8,047 bases of DNA. Origin: Methanobrevibacter sp. Lineage in GTDB: Archaea; Methanobacteriota; Methanobacteria; Methanobacteriales; Methanobacteriaceae. The DNA is taken from positions 1 through 8,047 of the forward strand of contig JAISIQ010000030.1 of the NCBI GenBank assembly GCA_031261945.1, given 5' to 3'. Within the stretch, counting starts at the first letter, position 1. Every line of letters starts with the position of its first letter. Of this stretch, positions 6,821 through 8,047 are shown piece by piece. The notes beneath the pieces were generated by a model. That model did not search any database. It had not been told where the DNA came from and saw only the letters and a list, made by a program, of their open reading frames with translations. A program made the position numbers and the translations under genes.

Positions 6821-6962
6821 AAAAATAGTAAATTTTTCTATTTTTTTATTTTTTATTTTTTTCACTTCTTGTTTATTTTATTTTATTAAAAATAAACTAT
6901 TTAGAAAGCAGTTTTCATATATTTGTTATAATAATCTTATTACTATTTATATAATAAGTATT

Positions 6963-6995
6963 AATAAATAAATTATAAATAAACTATAAATAAAA
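6963..6995. repeat. Three 11-bp tandem units (TATAAATAAAC-like)
   Basis: AATAAATAAAT, TATAAATAAAC and TATAAATAAAA follow each other at 6963-6973, 6974-6984 and 6985-6995. The 11-bp period is close to one DNA helical turn, so the A-runs are roughly in phase, which could favour DNA bending or histone binding. The function is unknown. Confidence 0.6.
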
Positions 6996-7055
6996 TTAAT
7001 TACTAAATTTATAGTATTAATTCATATTATTAACTAAATAGTTATCTTTTAGAAT

Positions 7056-7095
7056 AATATTAGTAAATATTAGTAATATTTTAGTAATATTAGAA
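7056..7095. repeat. Tandem AATATTAGTA units (10-11 bp period)
   Basis: AATATTAGTA occurs at 7056-7065 and 7066-7075, followed by ATATTTTAGTA (7076-7086) and a partial unit to about 7095. The period is again near one helical turn. No inverted partner or clear operator symmetry is seen. Confidence 0.6.
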
Positions 7096-7216
7096 TTAGA
7101 ACCATAATAATTAAAACTAATAATTTATTATAACTAATATTTTCATAAACTTATTATTTATCATTAATATTATATTCTTATTTAATATAATCTTTTCTAT
7201 TAAATATATACTACTA

Positions 7217-7249
7217 TATATTACTAAATTACTATATTACTAAAATTAC
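7217..7249. repeat. 16-bp tandem duplication TATATTACTAAATTAC
   Basis: The unit at 7217-7232 is repeated at 7233-7249 with one extra A. Each unit contains two ACTA cores, giving an irregular series of TTACTA elements upstream of mtxX. The repeat is visible; the role is unknown. Confidence 0.6.
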
Positions 7250-7373
7250 TAAATCTAATCTTAAATCTATTATTATACTTAAATATTAAATATTAAATAT
7301 ATTAATATATTAATTATTATTAAAAATTAAACAATTAACATAATTAACTACAGATTAACTAAATGATGATCAA

Positions 7374-8047
7374 ATGACTGTAAAAATTGTTGTTGGTTTC
7401 GGTGCAAATAAAAACATATTAACTGCATCGGAAATAGCTAATGAAAACAAAGATTTAGAAGTAAAAATAGCTAAATCTGATGAAGAATTAATAGCTGCAT
7501 TTAAAGATAAAACTATTGATGTTGTTGTTAGAGGATCTTTAAATTCTTCAAATATTATAAAATCCATTAAAGAATTAACTAATCTTCATACAAATGATGC
7601 TCCTATTATTTCAAGAGCTAGTTATATTAAAAAAGAAAATGAAGGGAAAAAAGGCTATGAATTTTTAATAGGTCCTGTAGGTATTGATGAAGGGAATACA
7701 ATAGCTGAAAGAGTGGAATTAGGTGTTGAATCAGCAAAATTCATGAAAAAACTTGGAAAAACTCCTAAAATAGCTATTTTGGCAGGTGGAAGAAAAGAAG
7801 ATTTAGGAAGAAATGAAACAATTGATAAATCCATAAAAGATAGTGAAGAAATAGCTATTATGGTGGAAAAAGAGCTTTCAAAACAAGAATTTAAATTTTC
7901 AATAAAGAATTATTATATATTAATAGAAAAAAGTATAAAAGATAAAAACAATATAATAATAGCTCCTGATGGAATTTCAGGAAACTTAATATTTAGAAGT
8001 CTTGTTTTGTTAAATTTTTGCCCTAGTTATGGAGCTATTACTTTTGG
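7374..8047 (+). CDS. mtxX: MtxX, methanogenesis marker protein 4 (partial, C-terminus beyond right edge)
   Basis: I translated 224 codons from the ATG at 7374 to the window edge without a stop. The protein matches the methanogen-restricted MtxX family (methanogenesis marker 4, annotated as methyltransferase-related), whose biochemical role is not settled; its architecture recalls phosphate acetyl/butyryltransferases. Supporting motifs are VVGFGAN near the N-terminus (6-12), VVVRGSL, ISRASYI, IGPVGIDEGNTIAERVELG (99-117), ILAGGRKEDLGRNETID and IIAPDGISGNLIFRSL near the edge. No usable start exists further upstream in frame (TAA at 7359). The SD is weak: only GATGAT (7365-7370) precedes the ATG. 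All seven Ile-Ala dipeptides in the visible part are encoded as ATA GCT, part of the palindrome bias. The complete family is longer than 224 residues, so the missing C-terminus is due to the window edge. Confidence 0.87.
   Translation, partial: MTVKIVVGFGANKNILTASEIANENKDLEVKIAKSDEELIAAFKDKTIDVVVRGSLNSSNIIKSIKELTNLHTNDAPIISRASYIKKENEGKKGYEFLIGPVGIDEGNTIAERVELGVESAKFMKKLGKTPKIAILAGGRKEDLGRNETIDKSIKDSEEIAIMVEKELSKQEFKFSIKNYYILIEKSIKDKNNIIIAPDGISGNLIFRSLVLLNFCPSYGAITF

Larger units (their letters stand above)
6807..7373. other. Divergent AT-rich intergenic region between the DUF4012-like gene and mtxX
   Basis: No gene is supported in these 567 bp; sequence is nearly all A and T with stops in every frame. 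It contains three separate short tandem arrays (6963-6995, 7056-7095, 7217-7249) and a 14-bp palindrome ATTAATATATTAAT at 7301-7314, about 60 bases before mtxX, which could include its TATA box. The promoter of the minus-strand gene must lie near the left end, but no single element stands out. Confidence 0.8.
229..7859. repeat. Dispersed over-represented palindrome AATAGCTATT (ten full copies)
   Basis: Full copies start at 229, 511, 1711, 2068, 2344, 5106, 5121, 6774, 7769 and 7850; positions 1-9 hold a nine-base copy. Partial copies (AATAGCT or its reverse complement AGCTATT) number about two dozen more by eye. The eight copies inside genes lie in five different genes (thiD, proS, the DUF4012-like gene, mtxX; rpiA has the near-copy AATAGCTATA at 5356) and are read as Ile-Ala-Ile. 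The other two are at the 3' end of UPF0179. The span given runs from the first to the last full copy; the motif is dispersed, not continuous. Confidence 0.85.

Noticed and set aside
6807..7373. RNA gene or riboswitch upstream of mtxX
   Set aside because: No G+C-rich or structured segment is seen; the sequence is nearly all A and T with short tandem repeats.
7370..7567. Minus-strand 65-codon frame at the mtxX start
   Set aside because: It is antisense to the mtxX N-terminus and has no family resemblance.

Overview
The window is a very AT-rich piece of an archaeal chromosome, almost certainly from a methanogen of the Methanobacteriales and most like Methanobrevibacter or a close relative. The gene content supports this: sn-glycerol-1-phosphate dehydrogenase (archaeal ether-lipid backbone), the coenzyme F420 enzyme CofC, an archaeal-type prolyl-tRNA synthetase with a C-terminal zinc domain, the archaeal UPF0179 protein and the methanogen marker protein MtxX. 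No RNA gene, transposon, CRISPR array or integrase was seen. Gene assignments come from reading protein motifs; no database was searched.

Layout. Positions 1-2856 hold a minus-strand run proS > cofC > thiD (31 bp and 14 bp gaps; thiD runs off the left edge). A 566-bp AT-rich divergent intergenic region follows (2857-3422), with simple ATT-type repeats, a perfect 16-bp tandem duplication and candidate promoters. The plus-strand run egsA > UPF0179 > rpiA lies at 3423-5893. It converges on a minus-strand gene for a membrane-anchored DUF4012-like protein (6105-6806); a hairpin with T-runs on both strands separates the two. A second 567-bp divergent AT-rich region (6807-7373) precedes mtxX, which runs off the right edge.

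How the genes fit together. The minus-strand run joins tRNA charging with cofactor synthesis (F420, thiamine pyrophosphate). The plus-strand run joins lipid backbone synthesis (egsA), a cysteine-rich protein of unknown role and pentose phosphate interconversion (rpiA). The DUF4012-like protein is predicted to face the cell wall. MtxX belongs to the methanogenesis-associated set. These are core rather than accessory genes, and no defence system or island is visible.

The most unusual signals are not gene families. First, the 10-bp palindrome AATAGCTATT occurs ten times in 8 kb, with many partial copies, far above chance; in coding DNA the full copies are read in one frame as Ile-Ala-Ile. This looks like the HIP1 phenomenon of cyanobacteria. 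Second, EgsA carries a roughly 50-residue Ser/Lys repeat insertion between two zinc-ligand histidines, partly built from a 12-bp DNA tandem repeat; ProRS also has a low-complexity linker inside its zinc domain. Third, short tandem duplications with a 16-bp period recur in four separate intergenic regions.
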